In this document: positions 1-12,530 of the stretch, in pieces | How the letters are laid out: the number at the start of each line of letters is the position of its first letter | How positions within the stretch are numbered: position 1 is the first letter of the stretch | From: Telmatactis stephensoni | Lineage: Eukaryota; Cnidaria; Anthozoa; Actiniaria; Isophelliidae | Reading direction: 5' to 3' | DNA: 64,000 nt | Assembly: GCA_029948255.1 (NCBI GenBank) | Contig: JALIZF010001746.1 | Span: forward strand, 454,001 to 518,000 | The notes under the pieces: model-generated | The model's database searches: none | What the model was told of the DNA's origin: nothing | Seen by the model: only the letters and a program-made list of their open reading frames with translations | Position numbers and translations under genes: made by a program

Positions 1-316
1 AATTTAGTTATATGTACAAAAATATTTCAAAAGGGTAATTTGGGCTTGCTTTAGAATGCGAGCAAGCCGGAGTGCACTGGGATTGAGTGCACGTTCCACT
101 GGGAGGGGTAGTTCATTAGTGTATTAGGTATTTGCTAACGTGACTGATGTGTGATGTAAATTATAAATGTAAATTGGCACACTAATACTACAAATTGATT
201 ATCACTAGAGTCACTTAGACCAAGTGTATCTCGTGTAAGGTGACGTACTGCTATATGGTCAATATAGTTTCTCGCTTGCACGTACTTGTCACTAGTAGAT
301 ATCTATTGCAATAAGA

Positions 317-3300
317 CTACCAGGGCTCGTCTCGCCGCCGTTCAACGGCAAGATCAGCATGAGCGTGTTTCTTTTTCTTCTTCTTTTTCTCCTTCTCTGT
401 TGGCATGGTCAATGATTCAAGTCGAATAGGTCTTGAAACGTGAGCTTCTTGAGGGGGTGGTTGCGTGGGACCACCAAAAGCCCTAGGGGGAGGCACTGAT
501 GCAAACGAGTTGGCCTGTCGGGGTCCTACAGGGGAAGTAGCTTCACGCCTATCGATAACATCAAAGCGGTTGGTTTGCGAAAGTAACATCTCAGCTCTTT
601 TTGGTTTGAAGTAGTTTGCAGCGAACTCTTCATGAGTGTTTCTTGATAAATGCTGTAGAAGACGGTCCTCTTTAGGCTCTTCATAGTGACTTCCACCTGA
701 GTACCCATTCATATGATGCCCTTGAGGAGCCATTTGTGGTCTTCCTGTGGGTGACTTCCGTCTTATCTGAGGAGATCCACCAGGCATGACGCCACCTGGA
801 GTAGGAAGCGTTGTCTTGGTAACGACAAGATCCGGGATATTCCACTTACCAGCTTCCTCGTCCCAGATACATTCGTTCTTAATACGGTCAATGTTGTAAT
901 AATTACAGTCCCGTCGAATACATGGCTGAATTTTGTCTAAAATTTGTTGTTGTAGTTTCAACATTTGTTCTTGTCTGCGAATAGTATCTAAGTAATCTTC
1001 CCTATCTCGTTCAAACTCTTCTTGAATATCGTCTACATCTGTTTGAACACTCGCTAACTGCTTCTCTAATCGATCAATGTGTTTGGTTTTGAATTTGATT
1101 TCATCTTGAAGTGAATCGTAAACTTGTACCATGGTAGAAATTCCTTCATCGTCCATCTTCTTTGCAGCAAGGAACAGTTTTTCTTTCCTCGACTTGGCAT
1201 AGGCCTTTCTTGCTTTACGTTTCTCTTTTAGTCTTTGATCTCCTTTCTTCTCCCCTCCAACCATTTGTTCTTGCAGTTCTTGAAGACGTTTCAAGGCTTC
1301 TTGTTGAGCCCCTTTAGCATCCAACATGGCTGAAGGGAGAGTAGCATTGACTTTCTCTTGTATCATATGTAATGCAGCGTTAGACGACTGATGCAAGCTT
1401 TCCATCCCTTTGTGCATTTTGTCCTGTAGCATGTTAAGTAAAGATGGATCGGCGATATTTGCTTGAGCTTCTGAAGCACGCCGGGCCTATGAAAAAACAA
1501 ACAAACAAAACAAAAACAAACAATAAAAAAATAAATAAGTAAACCCCAAAATAAAAATAAAAACTACCAAGCATTATAATCAGTAATTGAAGGTAAAATG
1601 GCCTAAATGACTTTGGTGATGTCCAGGTATTGATGTTTTTACACAGGAAAGTTGATACTCTTTACCCATTTGAGAAAATTAACACATGAAAACGGTGTCA
1701 CAAAGGTCATTTTAGCCAATTTCACAGGCAATTCTGCTAAAGCGTAGCAACTGTATCAGCAATGGTTGTAGGAGTGATGCTAGCTGGAACAGGTGATTCC
1801 AGGAAATTCTACAGCAAACGAACAGCAGCAATTAAAGTGAGCCTTAAGGCCCGGACAAACCATAAACAATAGCTTAAGCTTCACGTAAACGGGACACGGC
1901 AGAGTGGATCACGTGACCTCGATTCTTTGCGTCTGGCATTGCCGTTTTAACGCGAATTTGATTCATTTCAAGTTAGGGATCGAGTTCCTCCTCTGCAACT
2001 GTTTCTGTAACATTACACGCAGCATTGTAGGGATGGACACACGGTGAAACTGTGTTCCAGAAAATGTTGTATCGTTTCTCCAAGCCAAGGGATACTTTTG
2101 CCGGGACTTATTGCCGAGACTTATAATCTTTACGCAAAAAAGTGTTTTTGACTATTAAATCCTAATTTGAATGACATTTGTAAGATAATTAATCTAGTAT
2201 TAATATGGATAAATAAACACATTCAAGTACACTGAGTTAGAAAGACCGGCTTAAAAATTATGTACTTACTGACTGAGTGGAAAGGCAGGACGGGAAAATA
2301 TTTGGCTGGAGATGCAAACACAATGACCAAGAGCCAAGTACTTGCCCGTCCGGCCCGCCCTAACTCTGGCAATAAGCATTTTATCATATGATTTTTGACC
2401 ATTTTATTTCTATTTTTGAATGCGCACGCGAGTCTGGCAGTCCAGATACGTTTTTCCGAACACCTTCGAAAATCCGTATGCTCCCCATCACGTGACTATT
2501 TCCATCAAAAATTTCGCATGACGGTGAAAACGGCACCGTGCGGTCTCGGCATGGTTACGGCAGGAATTTCGAATGTTTTTATAGTCAACACGGCACTGAC
2601 ACGGTCACGGCACGGCGCGGTTCCGGCGTTTCACACTCATGCGAAATCTGCTCAAATATACAATTATTTGTTTACCTCATCTAGTGCAATCACACTCATC
2701 GTACTACCCCCATAATCAGGTGTAGCGGACATCACTCCGTTCATAGAATCTTCAGTCAAGCCTTCTTCAATGGCATAATGTTCTTCGATATCATGGACCT
2801 TTTTATTGTAATCTCCTTTAAGACGATCCATCTCAGCTTGAAGTTTCTGTTTTGACATTTGTTCAGCTTCGTACAGGGTTTTCATATCAGCGATTTTAGC
2901 TTCGTATTCTTGTCGTAGTTGCTCGGTTTCTGCTTGGACAGCTAACGCGTGCTCTTGTGAAAGTCGACGGCTCATGGATTTGTGTGGTACTGCAACAGCT
3001 GATGAAGTACCCTCGCCTGGAACGGGATAATAATAATATAATAATAATAATAATAATGATATAATAATAAAAATAATGATAACTGTTTATAAAGTGTCCC
3101 ATGTGCGTTCCAATTGGGGGCGGGGGAGGTGAACTGTACTCCCTTACACACTATAACTATCTAAATTATCTGTAAATCATATAAGTATTGATTCGTCGTT
3201 AGAACGATTCCCTTATTGTATACGTTGCAAAAGAAGGAAGCACCAACCACATTAGAATAAGGCAGTTATTACTCAAACTTATTAATTTATATTAAGTTAT

Positions 3301-5817
3301 TTGTAGTATTTAATATGATTATGTAGACCGCTAATCGACCATGTCAGGATTAGTTGAGACGTTTTTCTTGCATTAAAAACCACTTGAATGACATCAATAC
3401 TGATTTCATTAGTAAGATCATGACATCCAACACACTAATCAATGTACCCCTTTCTATTAAGGTAAAAACAACACCCCCTCTGACCACACCCTAGATTGGT
3501 ACACACTTTCCCTTTCCTCCATCAGTGCTCCATATAAGACATGTAAAACTTACTGGAGCTATACAGGATTGGAAGTCAAAACATGTTTGAGGTGATGGGG
3601 AATCAAATGCAGGACACTTCCATCAGATTAGGCCATCCAATACCTAACTTAGCTACACTTACAAGCTTGTACAAATAAGTGTACATACCTAGGAAGCCTG
3701 AAGGGATGTCCATCTGTCCCATCAACATCATTTTTAGTTTTTCTATTTCTTCTTTATACTCTCTAAGCAAAGCATCTTTAGGGTCTTCATTTATCTTGGG
3801 TTTATTCTTGATATTCTTGGCACGGTTAGCATAACGTAATGTACTAAGTGTTTCATCATAGTTGTTGTCGGCAGGACTTAGACATGCTACCATTAATGTC
3901 TTGGTGTTACCACCCAGGGAATCCTATTTAAAAATGGAATGAAGAAATAACTCTTTTCAATTTCAAATAAACTAGATAAATACATTGCCTTTACAAAAGT
4001 TAAAAAGGGAAGCAGAAACATGAAACTATTAAATTAAACTTCTGATAAACTTCTGGGCCTCTAAACAGTATGACAGAACTAAATAAACACAATAGACCAC
4101 TTCACGCTGTCAGCCGCCATTTTGAATTGGGACAAACAAGCCTGAATTATTAGAAATTCCCATCACTTTGACTTCCCGTAACTCCGCTCTTTTCTGATGG
4201 ATTTTCAAAATTTAAACTTTAATAAACAGCAGCTATGGACACCAGTTGTAGGACTGAAAATAAAAGCAATGCAAGTGTTTTAACTAAATTTTTTGAGACA
4301 CCCTGTTTTTCACGAATGGTTCTAATAATTTCGAAAATTCGCGCGCCGAATGTTTTATTTGGAAAACAAAAATTATTTTTTCTCAAAAAATAGCTTTCTA
4401 ATTTTCATCACAGTAAGAGACCTAAAAAAGATCGACGCTACCTTTTCAAAAAGTGCAAAATTTTGAAAATCCATCAAAAAAGAGCGAAGTTACTGGAAGT
4501 CAAAGTGATGGGAATTTCTAATAATTCTGGCGTGTTTGTCCCAATTCAAAATGGCGGCCGACAGCGTGAAGTGGTCTATTCAACTCTGACATTGTGTTTG
4601 ATTGTGCCATTCTAGAATGTACTGCTAAACTATCGTTATGGTGATATAATACAATACAATGCTAGGCATAAATTTGTTAGAGTATTGGACAACTCTTGGA
4701 TTTTGATTGGGGGGGGGGGAGGTCTCATAATAGTCTCCATTCAGAAAGCAGTTAAGATGACAAATTGATTTCAGATACTAAAATTGGGATATGTCATTCA
4801 ACTCTGTTAGCAAGCTTCTGATCAATTTCAAAATTCTCCTTTTCATTTCTCAAAATTCAAATGGAGAACTGAGATATTGATCAGAGGTTTACAATTTGTA
4901 CTTCGTTGAGCTCACTTTAAGTCACTCACCTGTAGAAGTCTTGTAAGTTTAGAGTCACGATATGGAATGTGCTTGGCTTTGCCATCAACCAGAGCAGATA
5001 TAACATTACCCAAAGCTGATAGTGAAAGATTAATCTTTGTTGCCTCTTTTAGCCTATCCCCTGTTGCACCGGTTTTTGACTGTCTCTCACTACCTGCCAA
5101 ATCTACAAGATTCAATTTACCAGCACGTATATGTTCACTGCCGTCAGCAGCAGTATCCAATATCTCAATAAATATACTAAAAATAGAGTGAGACCGTGAA
5201 GAGTCAGCATTCATTAAGGTGGCTCCAACTGATCGATTTTTGCTTCCTAAATCCATGACATGTTCTATTTCTGAACTACTGTGTACTGGATGCATGGATA
5301 GATCCTTGACATAAACACCTTTATCTGGGTGTTCTTTTAACTCAAGTCTTAATTTATGATCTTTACCAAGTAAATCACGGATCTCTTCATTATAAATCTC
5401 AAGGTATGATGCATGAATTAAAAACTTTGAATTTTCTGCTACTTCTATAGTTTCAAAAATATGCTCAAAAGCTCTTGGAATAATTCCTCGCTGACTTGGA
5501 GGGTCTGTAATCCCTTGCATACTGAATGATTTTCCACATCCTGTTTGACCATAAGCAAATACTGTTCCATTATAACCTTCCAGTACACCTTCGACAAGTG
5601 GGAAACATATATCATTATATATGCCCTCAGTTGTTGCGTCCATGTAGTATGCACCATCAAAGGTAAAGTTTTTAGGTGGTTGAGTTTTGTCGCCTGGTTT
5701 TTGTAATGTACACAATCCTGAGTTACCATCCATTTCTAGGACAACTTCACATTTTAGGTCTTTTTCACGTTGGTTAAGTGGTCGGCATCGTACTATGACT
5801 TTAACAGCTTCAGCCAT
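317..5817 (-). CDS. KIF17: KIF17/OSM-3-like kinesin-2 motor, complete, four exons
   Basis: Plus-end-directed microtubule motor; the KIF17/OSM-3 family carries cargo along ciliary axonemes. Exons in coding order are 5817-4930, 3923-3689, 3016-2676 and 1486-317; each junction is GT-AG and the frame is kept through all four (877 aa; human KIF17 is about 1,030). The first exon holds most of the motor: P-loop GQTGCGKS at residues 90-97, switch [10 protein letters not shown] at 203-211, switch [10 protein letters not shown] at 237-244. The motor is completed in exon 2 (DSLGGNTKT, then the [10 protein letters not shown] segment). Exon 3 and the start of exon 4 are charged coiled coil. Exon 4 has the KIF17 tail signature [19 protein letters not shown] and a lysine run about 20 residues from the C-terminus that resembles the importin-type ciliary-entry signal of KIF17. 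The start is the only ATG ahead of the motor. An acceptor at 5848-5849 suggests a 5'UTR intron. An extra small exon in the 1.2-kb last intron cannot be excluded. Confidence 0.93.
1487..2675 (-). other. last KIF17 intron, no gene seen
   Basis: The intron runs between donor GTAAAC at 2675 and acceptor CATAG at 1487-1488. It holds an A-rich stretch next to the acceptor and one GTATGA-type MITE (2511-2653). No further exon is recognised; the flanking exons join in frame as ...IALDE then ARRASEAQ. Confidence 0.6.
2511..2653. mobile_element. GTATGA-family MITE, copy 1
   Basis: A 140-bp element with inverted ends ATTTCGCATGA...TCATGCGAAAT and a CACGG-rich interior. Relatives sit at 9385-9525, 22745-22880 and 58223-58370, and its ends also cap the 9379-9929 element. 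It has no coding capacity. Confidence 0.7.
3490..3630 (-). mobile_element. degenerate tRNA-SINE copy in KIF17 intron
   Basis: It shares the blocks CCATCAGTGCTCCAT and GAAGTC.AAACA plus a decayed B-box (GGGAATCAAAT) with the better-preserved SINEs at 52197-52375 and 55345-55512, in the same orientation and order. Confidence 0.5.
4091..4580. mobile_element. 490-bp foldback element in KIF17 intron 1
   Basis: About 125 bp at the left end (starting AATAGACCACTTCACGCTGT) returns as its reverse complement at the right end, around a 240-bp AT-rich centre. The arms have small mismatches only. No ORF. It lies wholly within the intron between exons 4930-5817 and 3689-3923. Confidence 0.85.
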
Positions 5818-5847
5818 GACTTGAAATGTATATTATAATTATTGTAC

Positions 5848-6043
5848 CTAAAATAAATAGAAAACAATTAGATACTTGATTACTGAAACAGATACTTACA
5901 AAGTTTTCGCATGTTGTTTTCTTTTGGAAGATAAAATCAGAACCTTTGATCAAAGACAACATATATAATTATTCAAGTTGAAAATTATTCTTTTTCAAAA
6001 CAAAAGAGAGAAATACTGAAGCAAGAACCTCCCTTTTTTCAAA

Positions 6044-6122
<79 letters not shown>

Positions 6123-6131
6123 ATACATACA

Positions 6132-6190
<59 letters not shown>

Positions 6191-7453
6191 ATAGGGGGAA
6201 CATTGATGCAAATACCATAAAGATGTTTATTTTATAAGTCTTAGTTTTAAAAGGATAATTGATACTTTTGATAACGTTTCTGGACTTAGAATATATTGAA
6301 GTGACAGTGAAAACATTTCCTTAAATCAAAAGAAATAATTATAAAATAACTGTAACTAGTTTTCTTTATATCTATCTGACAAGTTGCTTGCTATGGGGCA
6401 AAATGTCACCATTAGGAACAGGTGCAAAATTAAGAAGAACATTTAAATTTCTAAGTGTTCACTCTACATGTAGATCTATGAATGTCAGGACTGACAGCTG
6501 AGGCAAAATAACCTAATGCTGAGGAAAGATGAGAAAAAAGAAGAGAAATATTTCTGGTACATAGACCAAGAGAAATATTGGATACAAGGGCAAAAAGTCA
6601 AGCAAATCAACAATGTATGGCAAGAGATTTAAAACATCTTTTGTATAGTTTTGCAGTCTGGAAGGAAATTAAGTTGTAACTTAAAACACTGCAAAAACAA
6701 AAACAAAAAAAAAACTATTGTATTATAATTGTAAAATTAATTATAGTGAAAAAATAATAATAAACAAATTGCGTGTCTGTCATATTTTGGATTATACTCT
6801 CTTGATTAATAATTTCCTTTGAAAATACCAAACAAAGATAAAACTGATAAAAAATAGAATAAGACGAATTTAGAACACTGAAAAATAGTTTTATATTTTA
6901 TCTTATGTATATATGTTTGTTTACTAAGTAAATAAAACTGTTATCGTTTGCAAAGAAGGATGAAAGATTTCGTATTTGTAATGGTGAAGAAAAAAAAAAG
7001 GGTAAAAGGTCTTTTTCTCAAATTCTTCACATAAACTCACTCTATAAATCGGTATCCATGCAGGCAAACTTGCTCGTTCTGAAATTTTCTTCACATCCTC
7101 AAAACTTAGGTATCTATGGACATCAAGTTCAGTGGCTTACCTTGATTATAAACCTAGATATTCCAGTGAATCATTGATACATCTCATCGTGAATTTACAG
7201 CGATGACTTAGAGATATTTTTTATCAAACTACAAGAAACCATCATCGCACACTGTATGTTGACAGTAGTGAAAGCCGTCGCTAGGACAAACCATTCTGTA
7301 CTTTTCCCGCAAAAGATAAACTTGATATTCCACCAGTATGAAGTACTTATTTACTAGTAGTACGTAGTTGTTTTAAATGATCCGTGGCGGCCTTAAAAGA
7401 TTTTATTATTCGTGATGAAGACGAATGATTTTCCAACTCAGAATTTAGCTCGC
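5848..7453 (-). other. probable 5'UTR intron of the kinesin gene
   Basis: There is no coding signal over 1.6 kb. The stretch is AT-rich, carries the AAAT microsatellite, and ends at an acceptor 31 bp before the kinesin ATG. The donor is not placed with confidence. Confidence 0.45.
6039..6193. repeat. (AAAT)n microsatellite
   Basis: About 38 AAAT units with two ATAC interruptions near 6124-6132, in the upstream non-coding part of the kinesin gene. Confidence 0.95.
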
Positions 7454-7534
7454 GCCGCCATCTTTATGTATAATGACGTCATTGTCCAAATATGGAGATG
7501 TCAATTATGATGGTCAAACCCGTAGCCAGGCAAC
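7454..7534 (-). promoter_or_regulatory. probable KIF17 promoter: X-box, CRE, AAGATGGCGGC
   Basis: In the kinesin's sense direction the order is a full X-box match, GTTGCCTGGCTAC (7534-7522; GTNRCC-N-RGYAAC read on either strand), a perfect CRE palindrome TGACGTCA (7474-7481), then AAGATGGCGGC (7464-7454), a YY1-like element usual just downstream of animal start sites. RFX factors bind X-boxes in promoters of ciliary genes, which fits the gene. The start site is not proven; the cluster lies 1.6-1.7 kb from the ATG and needs the 5'UTR intron. Confidence 0.6.
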
Positions 7535-7803
7535 AGACAAGTTTTTTAAAAAGTTAGAAATCTTTGATATGAAATGAAGCAAAACTTTACGTTCTCCTTC
7601 TTGCTGTTTATTTTTTTCATAAAACTAAAATGAGAATAAAAAAGGACACCCAATACTTTCAGTTGAAAAATTAATTACAAAAATAACAAGAAAACAAAAG
7701 GAAAGGAACAAAAAGGAGAAGAAAGGAAAAGATAGTAGAAAAAAAAAAAAAAAAGGAAAAAAATAGAAATTCGAACCATCTCAGTTTCTTACCCGAACCT
7801 TTA

Positions 7804-8137
7804 AGGCGCTGTTACACTGTGCAATTTTCTCATCAACTTGTCTCGCAACGGCGTTGCGAAACCGGCAAATTGCTGGAGGATTGCACAGTGTAACGGGTTG
7901 TCTCGCAATTTTTTTTGTTAATTGCGCGTAGCGTTGCACGAATTAGAACTCAGGTCTACTTTTCGCAACGCATTGCAGCAACTTGCAATGCCATTGCACA
8001 GTGTATCACCCCTCCAGCACATTTTCTATGAGCGCATGCGCAATTTCTCATTTCGCCATCTTGAATCTCGCTCCCAGCTTGCCTCGACCAAGAATATTGC
8101 ATGTTGCTGGGGAAAATTGCTGAGTGTAACAGCGCCT
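7804..8137. mobile_element. 334-bp MITE, AGGCGCTG ends, TTA target duplication
   Basis: Ends AGGCGCTGTTACACT and, inverted, AGTGTAACAGCGCCT, flanked by TTA on both sides (7801-7803, 8138-8140). The interior has repeated TTGCAACG-like words in both orientations. A 3-bp TWA duplication is typical of PIF/Harbinger-type elements. Open frames across it are by-products of the palindrome. Confidence 0.8.
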
Positions 8138-8505
8138 TTAGATCCAAATGCAACGCATTAACGCACGGCGCCACGTACGGGAACACGAAATTTCCACAAC
8201 AATAGACAGAGTGTTATTTTGTTCTCCAAATCCCTCAGTAGACCAGTTAGTCTCGTGGTAAGGTGCAGTTATTTACGGCCTACAAATTTCGGACATAACT
8301 GTTAGGACTAATTTCGGCATTTTAGGATCTTGTCTTTTTTTGTTGCTCAGGATACTTCACAACCCTCTCCCTCCCCATACAATGTTGTAATGGTTGTGAA
8401 TGTACTTGCAAACTGAACAGCCACTATTCGGCTTCAACATTGAGAGGGGGGAGAGGGGGATTGCATGACAAATTATTTGAAAACCTTGAATTCTTCCAGC
8501 AATGA

Positions 8506-8697
8506 CATTGCCGGATTTCATATCGTGAGCCTGGGTACGAGTCCCTGAATATTGCGCCAATCAACACAAGCAAACATCTCACACCAAACTTTACAATATT
8601 GTTAAGCTTGATATGCTCTTTCCGAATATGTTGTGTCGGATTGGCGCAATATTCAGGGACTCGTACCCAGGCTCTCACGATATGAAATCCGGCAATG
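8506..8697. repeat. inverted repeat, 58-bp arms
   Basis: The left arm 8506-8562 (starting CATTGCCGGATTTCATATCG) returns inverted at 8639-8697 around a 76-bp centre. It is probably a small foldback element or the core of one. The wider 8138-9331 interval has no gene I can support. Confidence 0.75.
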
Positions 8698-9331
8698 AAA
8701 TCATGTTAGAAACTCAAAAAGTCCTAACGGTTTTGTCCAAGGTTGTAGGATCCGACTTTGACCACGAAGCTCGCTGCGTTGTACCCGCGGATAGCGCGGA
8801 AGGGGCCGAAATCTCCTTCCTACTGTTGTGCTACACTTTTCCAAATTTAATTAGATTTTGGTTTACCGCGTTAGTTTTAATAATTTGATGGTTTATAGTC
8901 TTCAGTTCGCTGTCATTTTGCTGACAAGAGTAATTTCAGTTTAGCTAGCTAGAATATCAAAGTATAGAATATCAAAGTAGGGTAAAAAAACAATTGTTAT
9001 CGCAATACGTAGAACAACCGCCTTATTCAGGTACGATTAGAATAACACCAATACAAGAAATAAGAAAACCCAAACACTACTTAAGTCGTACAAAGTAAGA
9101 CCAAGTAACTGTGTCGCGTAACTAACTAGAAACAGTTTAACTTGGACGTCTCTGGAACAACATTTGGCCTCCGTTTCCCATGATTGGCAATGTTTTCACG
9201 TGCAACTGAATCACATTGGAAAAGGCGCCGTCCAATCTGATTGTGTTTACCAAAACACCCATCCTTGCGGTTAATTGACTGAGGCCTGTCTTACAGGACA
9301 TTATAAAAGAGAGAGTTACTCAAATAGATAG

Positions 9332-11197
9332 TAGAGACCTTTAGCATCGCGTTGACCGCAGACGGCAAACCGCAGGATAGAGTACATTTCGTATGACTGT
9401 GAAAACGGCACCGCACGGTCACGACACGGTTATACGGCAGAATTTCGAATGTTTTTATAGATATCACAGCACTGACACGGACACGGCACGGCGCGGTCCG
9501 TTTCACACTCATACGAAATCTGCTCTACCACGTGACACTGCTCTTGCCGTCACGTTTGCAGTTAGCGGTTCGCGTTTCAACGTGGAGAGAACCTTCTAGC
9601 GGTAAGTGATTTACCTCGAGGTTTTTTGGTACTTTAAATTTTACTAATTCGCGTTTCAAGCTAAGAATTAGATTTTTATATTTGTCCACTTTGAAAATAT
9701 GTGTGTTTGATTCAGGAACTAGGCATTATGTATGAATTCTAGACGATTAATGTGAAGTTTGTGCAAGAACTGGAAAAACAAACATGGCGGCTTGAAACTA
9801 CAAAACGTGAGCATGCAAATAAGTATGAAAATTGCAATGTTCGTTTGAATTCTAAAAGACATTTTTAACCGTATAACCGTGTCATGACCGTGCGGAGCCG
9901 TTTTTACAGTCATACGAAATGTACCCTATTAGTACAGTAAAATGGTGCAGAATTGTGCAAATTTGTGTAACAAGCATAAAATTTGGCATAACGATAGAGG
10001 TTAATGACCTGAGTAATTCTAGAGGTGGAGCCACGCCCAGAAATCTATTACTTACATATCGATATTCTTGGAATTAATTATCTCAGAAACAAAGATAAAC
10101 AGTATCTGATGTTAATGCAAAAGGGTGTAATTAAGGATAGTGATAAGGAAGAGTATGCTCAGTGATTTTTGATCGACAGCCACGCCCCCTGAATGCTACT
10201 TGGAGAACTATAGATATGGAATACATTATATATGTTAATTGATACAAAAGGTTTTCCTCTTGGGGTGTCCATATGAAATCTTGTACAATAATAAAGGCTT
10301 AGTCCCAAAGTAATCCTAGATATGGAGCCACGCCTAAAAACAAGAACTTCCAGTTTTATAGCAATGCCGGGAATATATCATTAAATTCTCGAGCAAAATA
10401 TTCCTTTAATTTTAATTTATAAGCGAGGAAATATCATTCAAAATGTAATCAGCATAAAGCCACGCCCTAACAGAGTACTTATAGAATTTGAGTTATGGTA
10501 TAATGTATATCAATTCATATAATAATGTCGATTACTTAAACGAAAAGTGGCGGCAGAAAGACACATCAACTATTAATCTGTAAGTACTTTTATAGGGCGT
10601 AGCTCTATGCTAATCATATCTTGAATTCATTTATTTTATTACTGCTTTCACTATTACGGTTATATACTAAAACTAAAGGTATACCTTGCTGATTTTATAT
10701 AATGATATATTTCATTACTATAATACTGGAAGTACTTGTTTTTAGGCGTGGCTCCATATCTAGGATTACTTTAGGCCTAAGCCTTTATCTTTATGCAAGA
10801 TTTCATATGGACACCCCAAGAGGAAAACCTTTTGTATCAATTACATTTATAATGTATTCCATAGCTATAGTTCTCCAAGTAGCATTTAGGGGGCGTGGCT
10901 CTTAATCAAAAATTACTCAGCATACTCAACCTTATCACTATCCTTCATTACACCTTTTTGTATTAACATTAGATGCTCTTTATCTGTGTTTCTGAGATAA
11001 TTAATTCCAAAATATGGATATGTAAGTAATTGATTTCTGGGCGTGGCTCCACATCCAGAATTACTCAGAACGTGAACCTCTATCATTGTGTGCAAAATTT
11101 CATACTTGTTACACAAATTTGCACAATTCTGCACCATTTTCCAGGACTATATCCTGCGGTTTGCCGTTTGCGGTCAACGCGATGCTAAAGGTCTCTA
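9332..11197. mobile_element. 1.9-kb foldback transposon
   Basis: The outer ends are about 47-bp inverted repeats (TAGAGACCTTTAGCATCGCG at left, reverse complement ending at 11197). Inside, 9935-10350 and 10730-11150 are reverse complements, and the remaining centre is partly palindromic too (AGCCACGCCC / GGGCGTAGCT). The motif GGAGCCACGCC recurs on both arms. The left arm is split by the 9379-9929 element. No transposase frame is present, so the element is non-autonomous. Confidence 0.85.
9379..9929. mobile_element. 550-bp GTATGA-ended element nested in the foldback
   Basis: It begins GTACATTTCGTATGACTG and ends with the reverse complement (CAGTCATACGAAATGTAC); the end homology runs about 58 bp. 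Its left part (9385-9525) closely matches the short GTATGA MITE. It interrupts the foldback arm between CCGCAGGATA and AAAATGGTGC, which are contiguous apart from a few bases on the other arm. Confidence 0.8.
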
Positions 11198-12256
11198 GTG
11201 ATCCCTTTTAGACCTAGAACAGCTAGGCGTGTGTACAAGTCCTTAAAACATAATAAAACAAAGACTACAGCGAAGGAACTGCCTCGTCTTAGAGTTAAAG
11301 GTTCATCGCCAGCTCCTACTGTACTTAACATGCGATGATTCAGCGATTTGTCTGGATGCCCGATTTTTTTAGATTTTGCATACTAATTTTCTTTTGGGTA
11401 GCAGTTGCGCCATTTTTCGTCTAGTTTTTCTTCTTTTTCTTCTTCTTTTTCTTCCCTTCTTTCTATTTACATTGTATGATTTTCTATCTTGTTGAATAAA
11501 TAAAATTGGTATAGATGGTCAGGAAATGGTACATATATGTCACGCAAAAATCACGAATTAATTTGGGGCAATGGAAACCGCCCGTTGCTTTGTAAGACGA
11601 ATTGAAATTTAGACTAAACATTGCTTTAGATCTATTTTTAAACAACAACTACGGTTTGAATGAAGACAAAAGTAATTCAGAACTCTCGCAGCGTACGTAC
11701 ATATTTAATTCCAGATATTCCCCAAATTAAAATTGGTAATTTACACGCTTGAGCTGCTACACGCTTAAAGTTTACTTCTGCCAATGGATTTTCCAATTAA
11801 CATTCCATCATAAAAATACAATCAGTTTCCTTGCTTCCGATTGGATATTGAAGAGAATCTGTCGGGCGTTTGTGACGCCATAAGACAGGATTTGGGAATT
11901 CGTCTCAAAGCAAGCTGGAGCTGTGCACTTATTCCTGAAATGTTCTCGTCTCGTTGAATAGAGGTGAGTGTAGCTCAGTAGCTAGGAAGACAATCTACTA
12001 CCGGTCGTTTGCTTGCATCGCATAAAATCATGTTTCGTTGATTTTCGATATTTTTCCTCGTTTAACTGGAAATATCATTAAATCCTGAATTAAAGATTGT
12101 AGTAGGTATGTCGATTAGACAATAGAATATTCAAAATGATCATGAATAACATTTTCGCCACCAAAAGATTTCCTAGTCTGTGCTATTGTTCACTCCGAGT
12201 AGGTGAACAAAAGCCGATCGAACAAAAGACAGACGAACATAAAATATTGGTATAGA
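11198..12256. other. no gene seen
   Basis: AT-rich non-coding sequence with a pyrimidine run near 11425-11465. A GT donor-like GAATAGAGGTGAGT at 11956-11969 could close a 5'UTR exon of the downstream plus-strand gene, but nothing supports it independently. Confidence 0.3.
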
Positions 12257-12530
12257 ATATATAGCTGATTCAATTAACGTTGGCGCTGAAAAAAAGCCTA
12301 AAGCCTAAAGCTTTGAGAGCGGAATCATGAATGTTTTTCACAGTGACATATTACAATAGAATACTCACTGTATGCTTGCAAAGTTCTACCAAACTTTGGA
12401 CCATATATTCCTTAATTTCTTAGTAGATACCCTAGCCGTGAAGTTTGGTTTAGTAAATAAAAGATAGTTGAAAAGCCTTTTAGCCTTTAGGCTTTTCAGC
12501 GACAACGTTAATTGAAATAGCTATATATGA
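12257..12530. mobile_element. MITE with TTCAATTAACGTTG ends
   Basis: The left end (ATATAGCTGATTCAATTAAC, then GTTGGCGCTGAAAA and AGCCTAAAGCC) is mirrored at the right end (GGCTTTTCAGCGACAACGTT, then AATTGAAATAGCTATAT). It is 270 bp with no ORF. Confidence 0.75.

Noticed and set aside
5445..5729. 94-codon minus-strand frame inside the kinesin
   Set aside because: A shifted frame of the motor exon, which is clearly coding in the other frame.
7922..8186. Opposed open frames of 76-79 codons
   Set aside because: They lie entirely within the palindromic MITE at 7804-8137 and mirror each other.
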